A stretch of 64,000 nt of DNA from Clostridium sp. chh4-2 (GTDB lineage: Bacteria; Bacillota; Clostridia; Lachnospirales; Lachnospiraceae), in the NCBI RefSeq assembly GCF_002899675.1, contig NZ_PKUU01000003.1:62001-126000 (forward strand). The letters run 5' to 3'. The translations under genes were made by a program, and so were the position numbers. Positions 17,017-25,945 of the stretch are shown piece after piece. Positions within the stretch are counted from its first letter, which is position 1. The number at the start of each line of letters is the position of its first letter. The notes beneath the pieces are model-generated. The model was given only the letters and a program-made list of their open reading frames with translations, had not been told where the DNA came from and made no database searches.

Positions 17017-18057
17017 TTATCTGGATTCAGGTGTTAATGCTTTTAGATCATTGAGGAAGCTGCGTACTGCTTCTTCTTTCGTGGCCCAGGAGGTGACCAG
17101 ACGGATCACGCTGTGGGAATCGTCGGATTTTTCCTGTATGGAGAAGAGATAGTCACGGCTCAGTTTTTCGATCAGCTGGTCGGGAAATACCGGGAACAGC
17201 TGATTGGTCATGGACGCTGATGCGAATTGATATCCTAATTCGGAAATGCCCTTGCGGAGGATGGCTGCCATCTGGTTGGAATGGGCCGCCATATCATAGA
17301 ATAAATGATTCTGGAACAGCTCTTCGAATTGTATGGACAGCAGCCAGCCCTTTGCCAGCATGGCGCCTCTCTGTTTAATCATATAGCGGAAGTCCGGCTT
17401 TAAATCCGGGTGGCAGATTACCAGCGCTTCTCCGAACAGGGCGCCGTTTTTCGTACCTCCGATATAAAAAACATCCACCAAACGGGCAATATCTGCCAGG
17501 GTCAGGTCGTTAACCGGGCTTGTGAGAGCGGCTCCCATGCGGGCGCCGTCCATAAACAGATAAAGCCCTTTTTGTCTGCAGATGTGATGGATGGCTTCCA
17601 GTTCTGCTTTCGTATATTGAGTGCCGATTTCCGTACTGTTGGAGATATAGACCATCTTGGGCTGAACCATGTGTTCGTCGGTATGTAAAGCAATGGCTTG
17701 TAAAATCAGCGCCGGATTCAGCTTTCCGTCTTCTGTCTGCATCGCGATAACTTTATGTCCGGTCGCTTCAATGGCTCCTGTTTCATGAACATTGATATGT
17801 CCGGTAACTGCCGAAATTACGGCCTGGTAAGGGCGAAGGGCAGTCGCTATGGTGATCAGATTGGTCTGTGTGCCGCCCACGATGCAGTGGATGTCCACAT
17901 CTTCTCTCTGAATTTCTTTTTTGATCAGCTCTTTCGCGTGAGGAGTATGCTCGTCGTCCATGCTGTAACCGTCGTGCTGAACGAGATTGGAATTCAGCAT
18001 TGCTTCCAGAATTTTAGGATGTGCGCCTTCGCTGTAATCATTATTGAAACTATACAT
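17017..18057 (-). CDS. ltaE: Low-specificity threonine aldolase (PLP, beta-eliminating lyase family)
   Basis: This 346-residue fold-type I PLP enzyme cleaves threonine or allo-threonine to glycine and acetaldehyde. Evidence: MYSFNNDYSEGAHPKILEAM opening, VGGTQTNL cofactor-phosphate loop, FMDGARMGAAL with the PLP-contacting Asp and Arg, and the Schiff-base lysine in YIGGTKNGALFGEA. GGAGGAAACATTT precedes the ATG on the minus strand. It is a single gene facing ctpA across the bidirectional terminator. Close relatives can act on other beta-hydroxy amino acids, so substrate range is uncertain. Confidence 0.9.
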   Translation of the reverse strand: MYSFNNDYSEGAHPKILEAMLNSNLVQHDGYSMDDEHTPHAKELIKKEIQREDVDIHCIVGGTQTNLITIATALRPYQAVISAVTGHINVHETGAIEATGHKVIAMQTEDGKLNPALILQAIALHTDEHMVQPKMVYISNSTEIGTQYTKAELEAIHHICRQKGLYLFMDGARMGAALTSPVNDLTLADIARLVDVFYIGGTKNGALFGEALVICHPDLKPDFRYMIKQRGAMLAKGWLLSIQFEELFQNHLFYDMAAHSNQMAAILRKGISELGYQFASASMTNQLFPVFPDQLIEKLSRDYLFSIQEKSDDSHSVIRLVTSWATKEEAVRSFLNDLKALTPESR

Positions 18058-18274
18058 AAATGTTTCCTCCCTGAAATTTTAAAATATTGTAAACATCATA
18101 TACCAAAAAAACCACAAAGTCTATAGAACATTTGAAAATATAAGGAGTTGGCGTAACTGCTCAGCCCGTATAATTGGTTGCAAAATGGTTACGAATTACG
18201 ATAATAAAATAAATATTGCAGTTTGTTGTAATTTAATTTATTATATAACTATAGATAAAATGGGAGCAATGACG

Positions 18275-20188
18275 ATGTTTAACTGGTCAATTATTACAGA
18301 GGTTATTTCTTTTCTGCTGATTTTGGTATTAATTTTAAATCTTTCTTATAGTAAACGAACGCTTACGCCTTTAGTCAAATGGTTCTGGGCGGGGCTTATT
18401 TGCGCGTCTGTCTCTATTATATGGAATATCCTTTGTGTCTTTCTTCTCTCCAGTAAACATCAAGTTCCCCGTTATATTAACATTTTCATGAATACCGGTT
18501 ACTTTATCCTGATTGTTTTGACATGTTCTGTGATCACTATGTATGTTTTTGAAAAGATGCTGGAGCATGTTTATGATAAATACTGTATAAAACGTGCCAA
18601 AATAATCCTGTGTCTTTTGACAGCTGCTTATTTTGTCCTGACTCTGGCAAATTTAAAAACCGGCCTGCTGTTTTGGATTGATGAAAGCGGAAACTACTGC
18701 CGCGGAGTTTTAAATGGTATAGGGTATTGGGTGATGTTAATAGAGTCGTGCCTTCTCCTTTTCTGCTATTTCAGACACCGCTCCAGCGTGAGCAAGGACA
18801 TGAAGCATGTGATGAGAACGGTTCCGCCTATTATTTTGACAATCGTCATCATCCAGATCTGCAATCCCCAGACTTTATTAAACGGGACTATTATAGCATT
18901 TACGGAAGTCAGCTTATTTGTCAGTTTTTACAATCAAAAGCGGGAAAATGACAGTGTAACCGGGTTGGGGATTCGGTACAGCTTCTTTTCGGAGCTAAAT
19001 TTGAAAATAGAAGGCCGTCAAAAGTTTCATGTTATTTTAATTGCCTTGACGGATTTTGGAGTAATCAACTGCAGGTATGGGCATCAGACCGGGGACGAAT
19101 TTTTGTATGCGGTAGCTAACTGGCTGGATAAGACTTTTAAAGAAGCTGTGGCGTTCCGCTATGTGGGAGTTACTTTCGCTGTTATGCTGCCGTTTACCAC
19201 ACCGGAACAGGAAGAACAATACAGTCTCCATTACCGGAAACGCTTTGAAGAGGCTTGGGCGGTGGGGGACTGCGTCGAAGTGCTGCCGGCGGCATTTGCA
19301 GATTTCATCTACTCGGGTAATGGGATTGATGCGAACCAGGTGATTGAAGCTTTAGATTATATCATGTCTCTGGCCAAACATTCGGCCCAGAAATGGATTC
19401 AGTTCGATGATAAAGTGGCGGAAAAACTGCTCCGTCACCGCCATGTTGCCGACTCGCTGAGAAGAGCGGTGGAAGACAATGGATTTGAAGTCTGGTATCA
19501 GCCGGTTTACAGCCAGGAAAGCCAACAGTTTCAGTCGGCCGAGGCGCTGGTTCGGATGAAGGATGAGAACGGCATTTTCATCTCTCCGTCGGAATTTATA
19601 CCGGTTGCGGAAGAAATCGGGCTGGTGGACAAGATTTTCTGGTTTGTTTTGGAAAAGGTATGCGTGTTTATAAAAGAGAATCAGGACCTGCCGCTGAAAT
19701 CCGTGTCCGTCAATCTGTCCATGCCCCAGTTTGAAAATCCTCAGCTTTTAGAGAAGGTGAGGGATTTGATGGGAAAATACGAGATTCCCATCGACCGGAT
19801 TAAGTTTGAAATCACTGAGCGGGAGATTTCCGACGATGCCGCGTTAGCCAGAAAGACGATTCATAATATGGTTCATGAAGGATTCCGTTTCTATCTGGAT
19901 GATTTTGGAACCGGATATTCTAATTTTTCTTCCGTGGCCCAGGTTAATTTCGAATGTATCAAATTTGACAAGACTCTGATTGAGGCGGTTCAGTCGGACC
20001 GCAAGAGTTACATATTGATTCAGGGGCTGGTAAGGCTGTTTCATGAATTGGGTATTCAGGTTATCGCGGAAGGTACGGAGACCAGGGATCAGGTGGACTG
20101 CCTGATTGGGCTGGGAGCGGACCTGATACAGGGGTATTACTATGCAATGCCGATGCCGGGAGAGGAATTGCGGAAGTTTTTAAAGTAA
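18275..20188 (+). CDS. Membrane EAL-domain protein with degenerate GGDEF
   Basis: A 637-residue protein predicted to hydrolyse cyclic di-GMP. Residues 1-215 carry about seven membrane helices (a sensor-type region). Residues 230-370 are a GGDEF-like domain whose signature is lost: TGDEFLYAV occurs too early and the expected active loop is not GGDEF. The EAL domain (about 385-635) is intact: EALVRM, VNLSMPQF, EITERE, DDFGTGYSNFSSV, KFDKTLI and AEGTET supply the metal and catalytic residues. The ATG at 18275 is 8 nt after GGGAG; earlier in-frame ATGs (18185, 18260, 18269) lack a good site. It is a single gene ended by a strong terminator. Confidence 0.88.
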   Translation: MFNWSIITEVISFLLILVLILNLSYSKRTLTPLVKWFWAGLICASVSIIWNILCVFLLSSKHQVPRYINIFMNTGYFILIVLTCSVITMYVFEKMLEHVYDKYCIKRAKIILCLLTAAYFVLTLANLKTGLLFWIDESGNYCRGVLNGIGYWVMLIESCLLLFCYFRHRSSVSKDMKHVMRTVPPIILTIVIIQICNPQTLLNGTIIAFTEVSLFVSFYNQKRENDSVTGLGIRYSFFSELNLKIEGRQKFHVILIALTDFGVINCRYGHQTGDEFLYAVANWLDKTFKEAVAFRYVGVTFAVMLPFTTPEQEEQYSLHYRKRFEEAWAVGDCVEVLPAAFADFIYSGNGIDANQVIEALDYIMSLAKHSAQKWIQFDDKVAEKLLRHRHVADSLRRAVEDNGFEVWYQPVYSQESQQFQSAEALVRMKDENGIFISPSEFIPVAEEIGLVDKIFWFVLEKVCVFIKENQDLPLKSVSVNLSMPQFENPQLLEKVRDLMGKYEIPIDRIKFEITEREISDDAALARKTIHNMVHEGFRFYLDDFGTGYSNFSSVAQVNFECIKFDKTLIEAVQSDRKSYILIQGLVRLFHELGIQVIAEGTETRDQVDCLIGLGADLIQGYYYAMPMPGEELRKFLK

Positions 20189-20208
20189 CAGACCAGGGGT
20201 TTTTAGTT

Positions 20209-20246
20209 AAAGGGTGAAGGCATTTCGCGAAATGCCTTCACCCTTT
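20209..20246. terminator. Perfect palindromic terminator
   Basis: AAAGGGTGAAGGCATTTCGC pairs with the following GCGAAATGCCTTCACCCTTT; the strand then runs into TTTTAT. It is the intact form of the hairpin repeated three times at 5368-5485. Confidence 0.85.
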
Positions 20247-20452
20247 TTATAAAATCCGGCTGGTATGGGAGATGGGGACGCAGTTTATTAATAGGGTGCG
20301 ATGGATTAGAATAGACGGTAAAATTTAATAACTTAGTTACTATTATTTAAAATTTGGTTTTACTATAATTTACTATAGCTAGATAAAGTTAAAGTTTTTT
20401 ATTTATCAGAAGGCTGAAACATATAAACGTTGAAATTATGGAGGAAATCATT

Positions 20453-21175
20453 GTGAAAAATAAGTTTTTAGTTGGTATTTTGTCTGTTTGTGTATTGTCT
20501 TTGGCAATTGGATGCAGTTCCGGCACGGAGGTGAAGGTGCAAACTGAGGAAGGTTCGGAAACGGCTGCTTTATCTGAACAAAATCGGGAAGACGATGTGG
20601 AAAAACCGGATTACTATGGAGAATTAATTGCAGCTGTGAAAGAGTGCATCTCAAAAGGGGAGATAATGGTGCCGGAAAATTATGATTTTAGTGATGTTAT
20701 GTTAACATCCGGGTATTATTCCGGTGGGACGCGGGGATATTTGATTGAAGATATAGATGGAGATGGGGTGGATGAACTGATATTTGGAGAAAATGGGAGT
20801 GAACCGGATGGTACGCAGGGCGGTATTATCTATGATATCTATACAATATCTGACGGGGAGCTTGTTCATGTGTTGAACGGTTGGGTGCGGAATCGATATT
20901 ATCTTTGCGAAAATGGGATGATTGCAAATGAGGGCTCCAGCGGAGCCGGTAATTCTAATTATTCTTATTTTACTTTTGATGGATCCAAGATTCATTTGGT
21001 GGAATCGGTTATATGTGATGGGATGAAGGATGCGGAGAATCCGTGGTTTTATTCGACGGAGTCTGAAGATGATGCGGAAAATGCAGAGCCTGTCAGTGAA
21101 GAAAGGGCGGATGAGATCAGGGGAAAATATAAATATGAGTATCCGGTGTTTGTTCCGTTTGGGGAGGAGAGGTAG
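20453..21175 (+). CDS. Lipoprotein with Ca-binding-like DxDxDG loop
   Basis: A 240-residue predicted lipoprotein. The signal peptide ends in the lipobox LAIGC with the lipidated Cys at residue 21, followed by an acidic linker. DIDGDGVDELIFGENG (about residue 105) is a DxDxDG calcium-loop or FG-GAP-like motif, then a beta-rich domain. The start is GTG at 20453, 8 nt after GGAGG; an ATG 15 bp upstream overlaps that site. I do not recognise the family. It is monocistronic; the weak -10 TATAAT at 20364-20369 may serve it. Function unknown. Confidence 0.7.
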   Translation: MKNKFLVGILSVCVLSLAIGCSSGTEVKVQTEEGSETAALSEQNREDDVEKPDYYGELIAAVKECISKGEIMVPENYDFSDVMLTSGYYSGGTRGYLIEDIDGDGVDELIFGENGSEPDGTQGGIIYDIYTISDGELVHVLNGWVRNRYYLCENGMIANEGSSGAGNSNYSYFTFDGSKIHLVESVICDGMKDAENPWFYSTESEDDAENAEPVSEERADEIRGKYKYEYPVFVPFGEER

Positions 21176-21789
21176 TGGAGGAGAGAAGGCGGTTTGGGGG
21201 AGTTGTATTTTATTTGGGAAAGGGATTTTTAGGGGATGGTGGACAAGTGGTAGATTGGTATTTGGTGGTGGAGTGAATTATGAAGCTATATGTGACTATT
21301 TGGCGGTATATTTGAGTTATGGTATAAAAATGATGGAGTATGGCAGTGAGGCAGAGAAATAGGTGCATAAAAGAACAAATGTTCTTATATGTACCTATAC
21401 TTTTTATATGGCCTATGATATAATTTGGGGAGAAGTTTTGTATTAAAAAAACACTGAATTTTGGCCGATAATTTGGTACCTTAAAAGAAGGTTTTGTTAT
21501 GAAATTAAAAGACATCATGAGGAAGAATATGATTGTGAATAGATACTATTCGGTATCTATTAAATGAAATATATTTTTGGCGGCTAGGAGATATAATAAT
21601 AAAACCACTGCACATGTGTGGCGAATTCATAAGGGAAAAGATGATGACGAAAGAATTTTATTAGTGTGAATAATCAATTTAGAAGTATTTCGTCTATTAT
21701 AGGTAAGCAGAATGGTAGACAGTGTACGTTTAAAATCAATTGAAAACAGTACATCAGTATGGAATCATGCAATGAATGGGAGGGACTAT
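21176..21789. other. Intergenic stretch, no supported gene
   Basis: This 614-bp AT-rich stretch holds a hairpin (21361-21396), a -10-like TATAAT near 21416, and a 22-codon frame at 21499-21567 (ATG after AAGAAGG) that I do not recognise. Fragmentary frames around 21560-21670 look like decayed coding sequence but match nothing I know. It precedes a broken AlbA_2 gene, consistent with a decaying region. Confidence 0.5.
21361..21396. promoter_or_regulatory. Inverted repeat, possible terminator or operator
   Basis: AGGTgCATAaAAGAACA pairs with GTTCTTATATGtACCT around a short loop; ACTTTTTATA follows a few bases later. It may end the lipoprotein transcript or bind a regulator. Confidence 0.4.
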
Positions 21790-23322
21790 ATGGCAATACC
21801 AACAAACATAAAGACATTGTTATCAGGAAATGTTGTTGAATGGGCAAGAATTTAATTTAAAGAAACTTGGGATGCAGAAGCTTCCTTGAAATCGGTATGT
21901 GCATTTGCAAATGATCTGGATAACTGGGGTGGCGGATATATTATAATTGGCGTTGAGGAAAATGAGGGACAACCCGTTTATCCTCTTAAAGGGGTTCCTG
22001 TGAATAAAATTGATGCTTATCAAAAGAGTATTTTGTCTAAATGTAAGTTGATTAGGCCTGCGTATATGCCAATAGTGGAAGTCGTAGATTATGAAAAGAA
22101 GAAATTTATTGTTCTTTGGTGTCCAGGTGGAGATAACAGACCATATTCTGCTCCCAAAACGATGACAAAAGATAATAAAGAACGTATTAATTACATCCGA
22201 AAAATGTCCAGTACGATAGAACCATCGGATGATGAAGAAAAAGATTTGTTTAATTTAGCAAATCGAATTCCATTTGATGATCGTGTAAACCATCAGGCAG
22301 AGATGTCAGATTTAAATATTACACTCATTCAAAATTATTTAAAGGAAGTTAAAAGTTCGTTATATGAGAAGTCTAAAGCGGGAGATTTTGTCGAAGTATG
22401 CAGTGATATGAATATTATCAGCAATCTTCCGGAATATACAAAGCCAAAGAATGTAGGATTGATGTTTTTTAGCATGGAGCCTGGTCGATTTTTTCCATAT
22501 ACGCAGATAGATGTTGTTCAATTTCCGGATGGTTTAGGTGGCGACAATATTATTGAGCAGACTTTTAAAGGACCAATCCAACAGCAGTTAAGAGATGCAC
22601 TGCGGTATATTAGAAATACGATTATTACTGAAAAAGTTGTAAAACATCCAGATCGCGCCGAAGCAGACCGTTTTTTTAACTATCCATTTGCGGCGATTGA
22701 GGAAGCATTATCAAACGCGGTGTACCATCGTGCTTATGATGAACGAGAGCCAATTGAAGTTCGGGTGGAACATGATCGGATGGAGATAATAAGTTTTCCG
22801 GGGCCGGATCGTTCGGTAACAATGGAAGGACTAAAATCTTACCGTGTATCCAATCGCCGGTATCGAAACCGTAGAATAGGAGATTTTTTGAAAGAGCTTC
22901 ATTTGACTGAGGGAAGAAATACAGGTTTTAAGAAAATTCTTGATGCATTGGAAACAAATGGATCTCCAAAGCCAGAGTTTGAAACGGATGAGGCACGCAG
23001 CTATTTTATTACAAGATTATTTGTGCATGAAGGATTTCTGAAAGAAAAATATGTGGCTGAAAATGCATCAACCCCAAATTCAACCCCATCAACCCCAAAT
23101 TCAACCCCAATAGTTTCAGCGCATGAGGAACTGAGAGGATTGTCATTAAGAGAACAGATACTGGTGCTTATAAAGAAAAATCCTTCTATTTCCAAAAAAG
23201 AAATGATGGGAATATTGGGAGTTACGATGTATGCGCTGAAGAAGGAGTTAGCAGTAATGAGAGAAGAACATGTTGCTGAATTCATTGGATTTAGTAGGAG
23301 TGGTAAGTGGGTTGTGCATTAG
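21790..23322 (+). pseudogene. AlbA_2-domain (RecG-C-like) regulator with in-frame stop
   Basis: The full frame would encode about 510 residues: an N-terminal Schlafen AlbA_2 domain, a central RecG-C/ATP-binding-like domain (about 190-380, AIEEALSNAVYHRAYDEREPIEVRV) and a C-terminal winged helix (LREQILVLIKKNPSISKKEMMGILG). Codon 22 (21853-21855) is TAA in VEWARI-stop-FKETWDAEASL, where the family has Glu (RIEFKE). One G-to-T change from GAA explains it. The frame is open afterwards to 23322. A TTG at 21886 could restart but has no ribosome binding site and would lose the first strand. A short STPN/STP repeat lies before the winged helix (23068-23108). Confidence 0.8.
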
Positions 23323-23520
23323 GTGTATTGATGGAATTGGTCCTATGTTAAGATATATAAATTTTCGAGATAAGTTGGAGAAGATGTTATAGCAGAAACT
23401 TATGATTATAAGAGACACGAAAAGGAATTTGTATGCGCCATGAGGCTGAGTACCTTATTTTACGAATTTATGGTCTATAAAATACTTTTTATCGGGTCAC
23501 CAAGGAGGTAAAAACACATT

Positions 23521-25503
23521 ATGGAGTTTAAATTACACAGTGAATATCAGCCCACCGGCGACCAGCCGCAGGCGATCGAAGCCCTGGTAAAGGGCTTCAA
23601 GGAAGGCAATCAATTCGAAACTTTACTAGGCGTTACCGGTTCCGGTAAGACTTTCACTATGGCCAACGTAATCCAGCAATTACAGAAGCCAACCCTCATC
23701 ATCGCCCACAACAAAACCCTTGCCGCCCAGCTCTATTCCGAGTTTAAGGAGTTCTTCCCGGAGAACGCGGTGGAGTATTTTGTCAGCTACTACGACTACT
23801 ACCAACCAGAAGCCTACGTCCCATCCACCGACACCTATATAGAAAAGGACTCCGCCATCAACGATGAGATCGATAAACTCCGCCATTCCGCCACCGCGGC
23901 TCTGTCGGAGCGCAGCGATGTGATTATTGTGGCGTCGGTTTCCTGTATCTATGGTTTGGGAAGCCCCATCGACTATCAGGAGATGGTGATCTCCTTGCGG
24001 CCGGGAATGGTGAAAGACAGGGATGAAGTGATTCATAAGCTGATCGACATCCAGTATACGAGAAATGATATGGATTTTCACCGGGGAACGTTTCGGGTCA
24101 GAGGCGATGTGATTGAGGTATTTCCGGCATATTCCGGGTCAGAGGCGTATCGAATCGAATTTTTCGGAGACGAAGTGGACCGGATTACGGAGATTGATAC
24201 TCTGACCGGAGAGGCCAAGGCGCAGCTTAAACATGTGGCGCTCTATCCGGCTTCCCATTATGTAGTTCCAAAGGAGAAGATGGAGCAGGCGGCTCAGAAT
24301 ATACTGGAAGAATTAAAAGAGCAGGTGGCTTATTTTAAAAGTGAAGATAAACTGTTGGAGGCGCAGAGAATCTCTGAACGGACGAATTTTGATGTGGAGA
24401 TGATGAAGGAGACGGGATTTTGTTCGGGAATTGAAAACTATTCCAGACATTTGACCGGCTCGGCGCCGGGAGAGCCGCCGTGTACGCTGATTGATTATTT
24501 TCCGGATGACTTTTTAATCATAGTGGATGAATCCCACATCACCCTTCCTCAGATCAGGGGAATGTTTGCGGGCGACAGGTCCAGAAAGACCACATTGGTG
24601 GAATTTGGGTTCCGGCTTCCGTCGGCATTGGACAACCGTCCGCTTAATTTTACGGAATTTGAAGGAAAGATCGATCAGATGATGTTTGTGTCGGCTACGC
24701 CCAACGTATATGAAAAAGAGCATGAGCTTTTGAGAGTGGAGCAGATTATCCGGCCGACCGGACTTTTGGACCCGGAGATCTATGTAAGGCCGGTTGAAGG
24801 ACAAATTGACGATTTGATCTCAGAAGTGAATAAAGAGGTGGAGCAGAAGCATAAGATCTTAATAACCACACTGACCAAGAGAATGGCGGAGGATCTCACC
24901 GATTATATGAGGGAAGTCGGTATCCGGGTAAAATATCTCCATTCCGATATTGACACGTTGGAGCGTGCGGAGATCATCCGTGATATGCGTCTGGACGTAT
25001 TTGACGTATTGGTGGGAATTAACCTTTTGAGAGAGGGACTTGATATTCCGGAGATCACACTTGTGGCGATCCTGGATGCGGATAAGGAAGGCTTTCTCCG
25101 TTCGGAAACCTCGTTGATTCAGACCATAGGGCGTGCGGCCAGAAACTCGGAAGGCCATGTGATTATGTATGCGGATAAGATCACCGATTCCATGAGAGTG
25201 GCCATTGATGAGACGAACAGAAGGCGCAGCATCCAGCAGAAATACAACGAAGAACATGGAATTACGCCGACTACCATTAAAAAGGCGGTCCGTGATCTGA
25301 TCGCTATTTCCAAAGCGGCTTCCGTTTCCAATGAATCGTCTAAAAAGGATCCGGAATCCATGGATGCGAAAGAGCTGAATAAGCTGATTAAGGAATTGAC
25401 CAAGAAGATGCATCAGGCTGCAGCAGAGCTTAACTTTGAAGAGGCGGCCCTTCTCAGAGACCGTTTAGTCGAAGTGAAGAAGATGCTGTTAGAATTAGAA
25501 TAG
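23521..25503 (+). CDS. uvrB: Excinuclease ABC subunit B
   Basis: UvrB is the damage-verifying helicase-like subunit of nucleotide excision repair. The 660-residue protein has Walker [11 protein letters not shown], the beta-hairpin [20 protein letters not shown] that probes DNA, DESH helicase motif [15 protein letters not shown] and QTIGRAARN motifs, and a C-terminal UVR domain (about 620-655, [17 protein letters not shown]) that contacts UvrC. AAGGAGG lies 10 bp before the ATG. Canonical uvrA and uvrC are not adjacent; the UvrA-like gene at 61525 is a different paralogue. It appears monocistronic. Confidence 0.97.
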   Translation: MEFKLHSEYQPTGDQPQAIEALVKGFKEGNQFETLLGVTGSGKTFTMANVIQQLQKPTLIIAHNKTLAAQLYSEFKEFFPENAVEYFVSYYDYYQPEAYVPSTDTYIEKDSAINDEIDKLRHSATAALSERSDVIIVASVSCIYGLGSPIDYQEMVISLRPGMVKDRDEVIHKLIDIQYTRNDMDFHRGTFRVRGDVIEVFPAYSGSEAYRIEFFGDEVDRITEIDTLTGEAKAQLKHVALYPASHYVVPKEKMEQAAQNILEELKEQVAYFKSEDKLLEAQRISERTNFDVEMMKETGFCSGIENYSRHLTGSAPGEPPCTLIDYFPDDFLIIVDESHITLPQIRGMFAGDRSRKTTLVEFGFRLPSALDNRPLNFTEFEGKIDQMMFVSATPNVYEKEHELLRVEQIIRPTGLLDPEIYVRPVEGQIDDLISEVNKEVEQKHKILITTLTKRMAEDLTDYMREVGIRVKYLHSDIDTLERAEIIRDMRLDVFDVLVGINLLREGLDIPEITLVAILDADKEGFLRSETSLIQTIGRAARNSEGHVIMYADKITDSMRVAIDETNRRRSIQQKYNEEHGITPTTIKKAVRDLIAISKAASVSNESSKKDPESMDAKELNKLIKELTKKMHQAAAELNFEEAALLRDRLVEVKKMLLELE

Positions 25504-25511
25504 AAAAAGAC

Positions 25512-25544
25512 CGGCCCTTCAAACATCTGATGCTTGAAGGGCCG
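25512..25544. terminator. Hairpin after uvrB
   Basis: CGGCCCTTCAA (25512-25522) pairs with TTGAAGGGCCG (25534-25544). The plus strand has no T run after it, but the minus strand does (TCTTTTTCTA). It may still end uvrB, or stop antisense transcription. Confidence 0.55.
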
Positions 25545-25619
25545 ATAAGGGATGTTTCTATTCAGAGACCACCGGGGCTGTGAATAGTAACTAAGAGATA
25601 AAAACAGAAGAAAAATCTT

Positions 25620-25638
25620 ATTGACAATAATTCTCAAT
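25620..25638. promoter_or_regulatory. Fur-box-like operator of feoAB
   Basis: ATTGACAATAATTCTCAAT is an interrupted palindrome. Its core TGACAATAATTCTCA matches the 7-1-7 Fur box TGATAATNATTATCA at all but two positions. It covers the -35, so iron-loaded Fur would block feoAB. Confidence 0.65.
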
Positions 25639-25649
25639 AAAGATATGGT
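25621..25649 (+). promoter_or_regulatory. feoAB promoter
   Basis: TTGACA at 25621-25626, a 17-bp spacer and TATGGT at 25644-25649. The -35 lies inside the Fur-box-like palindrome. Confidence 0.65.
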
Positions 25650-25702
25650 TACACTTGGCTGGGAGAATTAGCTTTGGCTAATTTTGAATGGGAGATTATG
25701 TC

Positions 25703-25945
25703 GTGAAACTGTATGAGGGCGAGATTGGAAGGCCGTATATTGTACAGAGCATTATTGTGGAAGATAAGATTACAAGGCGTTTGGAAGCCCTTGGAGTTAA
25801 TGAACAGACGAAGATTATCATGATGAATAAAAAGGGCAGCGGTACGGTCATTATAAAGGTGCGGGGAACCCGGCTTGCATTAGGAAGAAGAATTTCTGAA
25901 GGGATTGAGATAAAGGAGGCTTCGGAGGATGCAGCACGCGGATAA
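25703..25945 (+). CDS. feoA: Ferrous iron transport protein FeoA
   Basis: An 80-residue SH3-like cytoplasmic protein that assists FeoB. Evidence is size, GRPYIVQSIIVEDKITRRLEALG and the C-terminal VIIKVRGTRLALGRRISEGIEI, the FeoA fold signature. GTG at 25703 is preferred because GGGAG lies 8 nt upstream; the ATG at 25688 has no such site. It overlaps feoB by 17 bp and shares the Fur-type promoter. Confidence 0.88.
   Translation: MKLYEGEIGRPYIVQSIIVEDKITRRLEALGVNEQTKIIMMNKKGSGTVIIKVRGTRLALGRRISEGIEIKEASEDAARG

Noticed and set aside
21030..21362. A 110-codon plus-strand frame over the end of the lipoprotein gene
   Set aside because: It overlaps the lipoprotein in another frame, is rich in Gly/Arg/Trp and has no start signal.
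23068..23108. Short direct repeats in the AlbA_2 frame as a CRISPR-like array
   Set aside because: They encode an STPN/STP peptide linker in frame and have no spacers.
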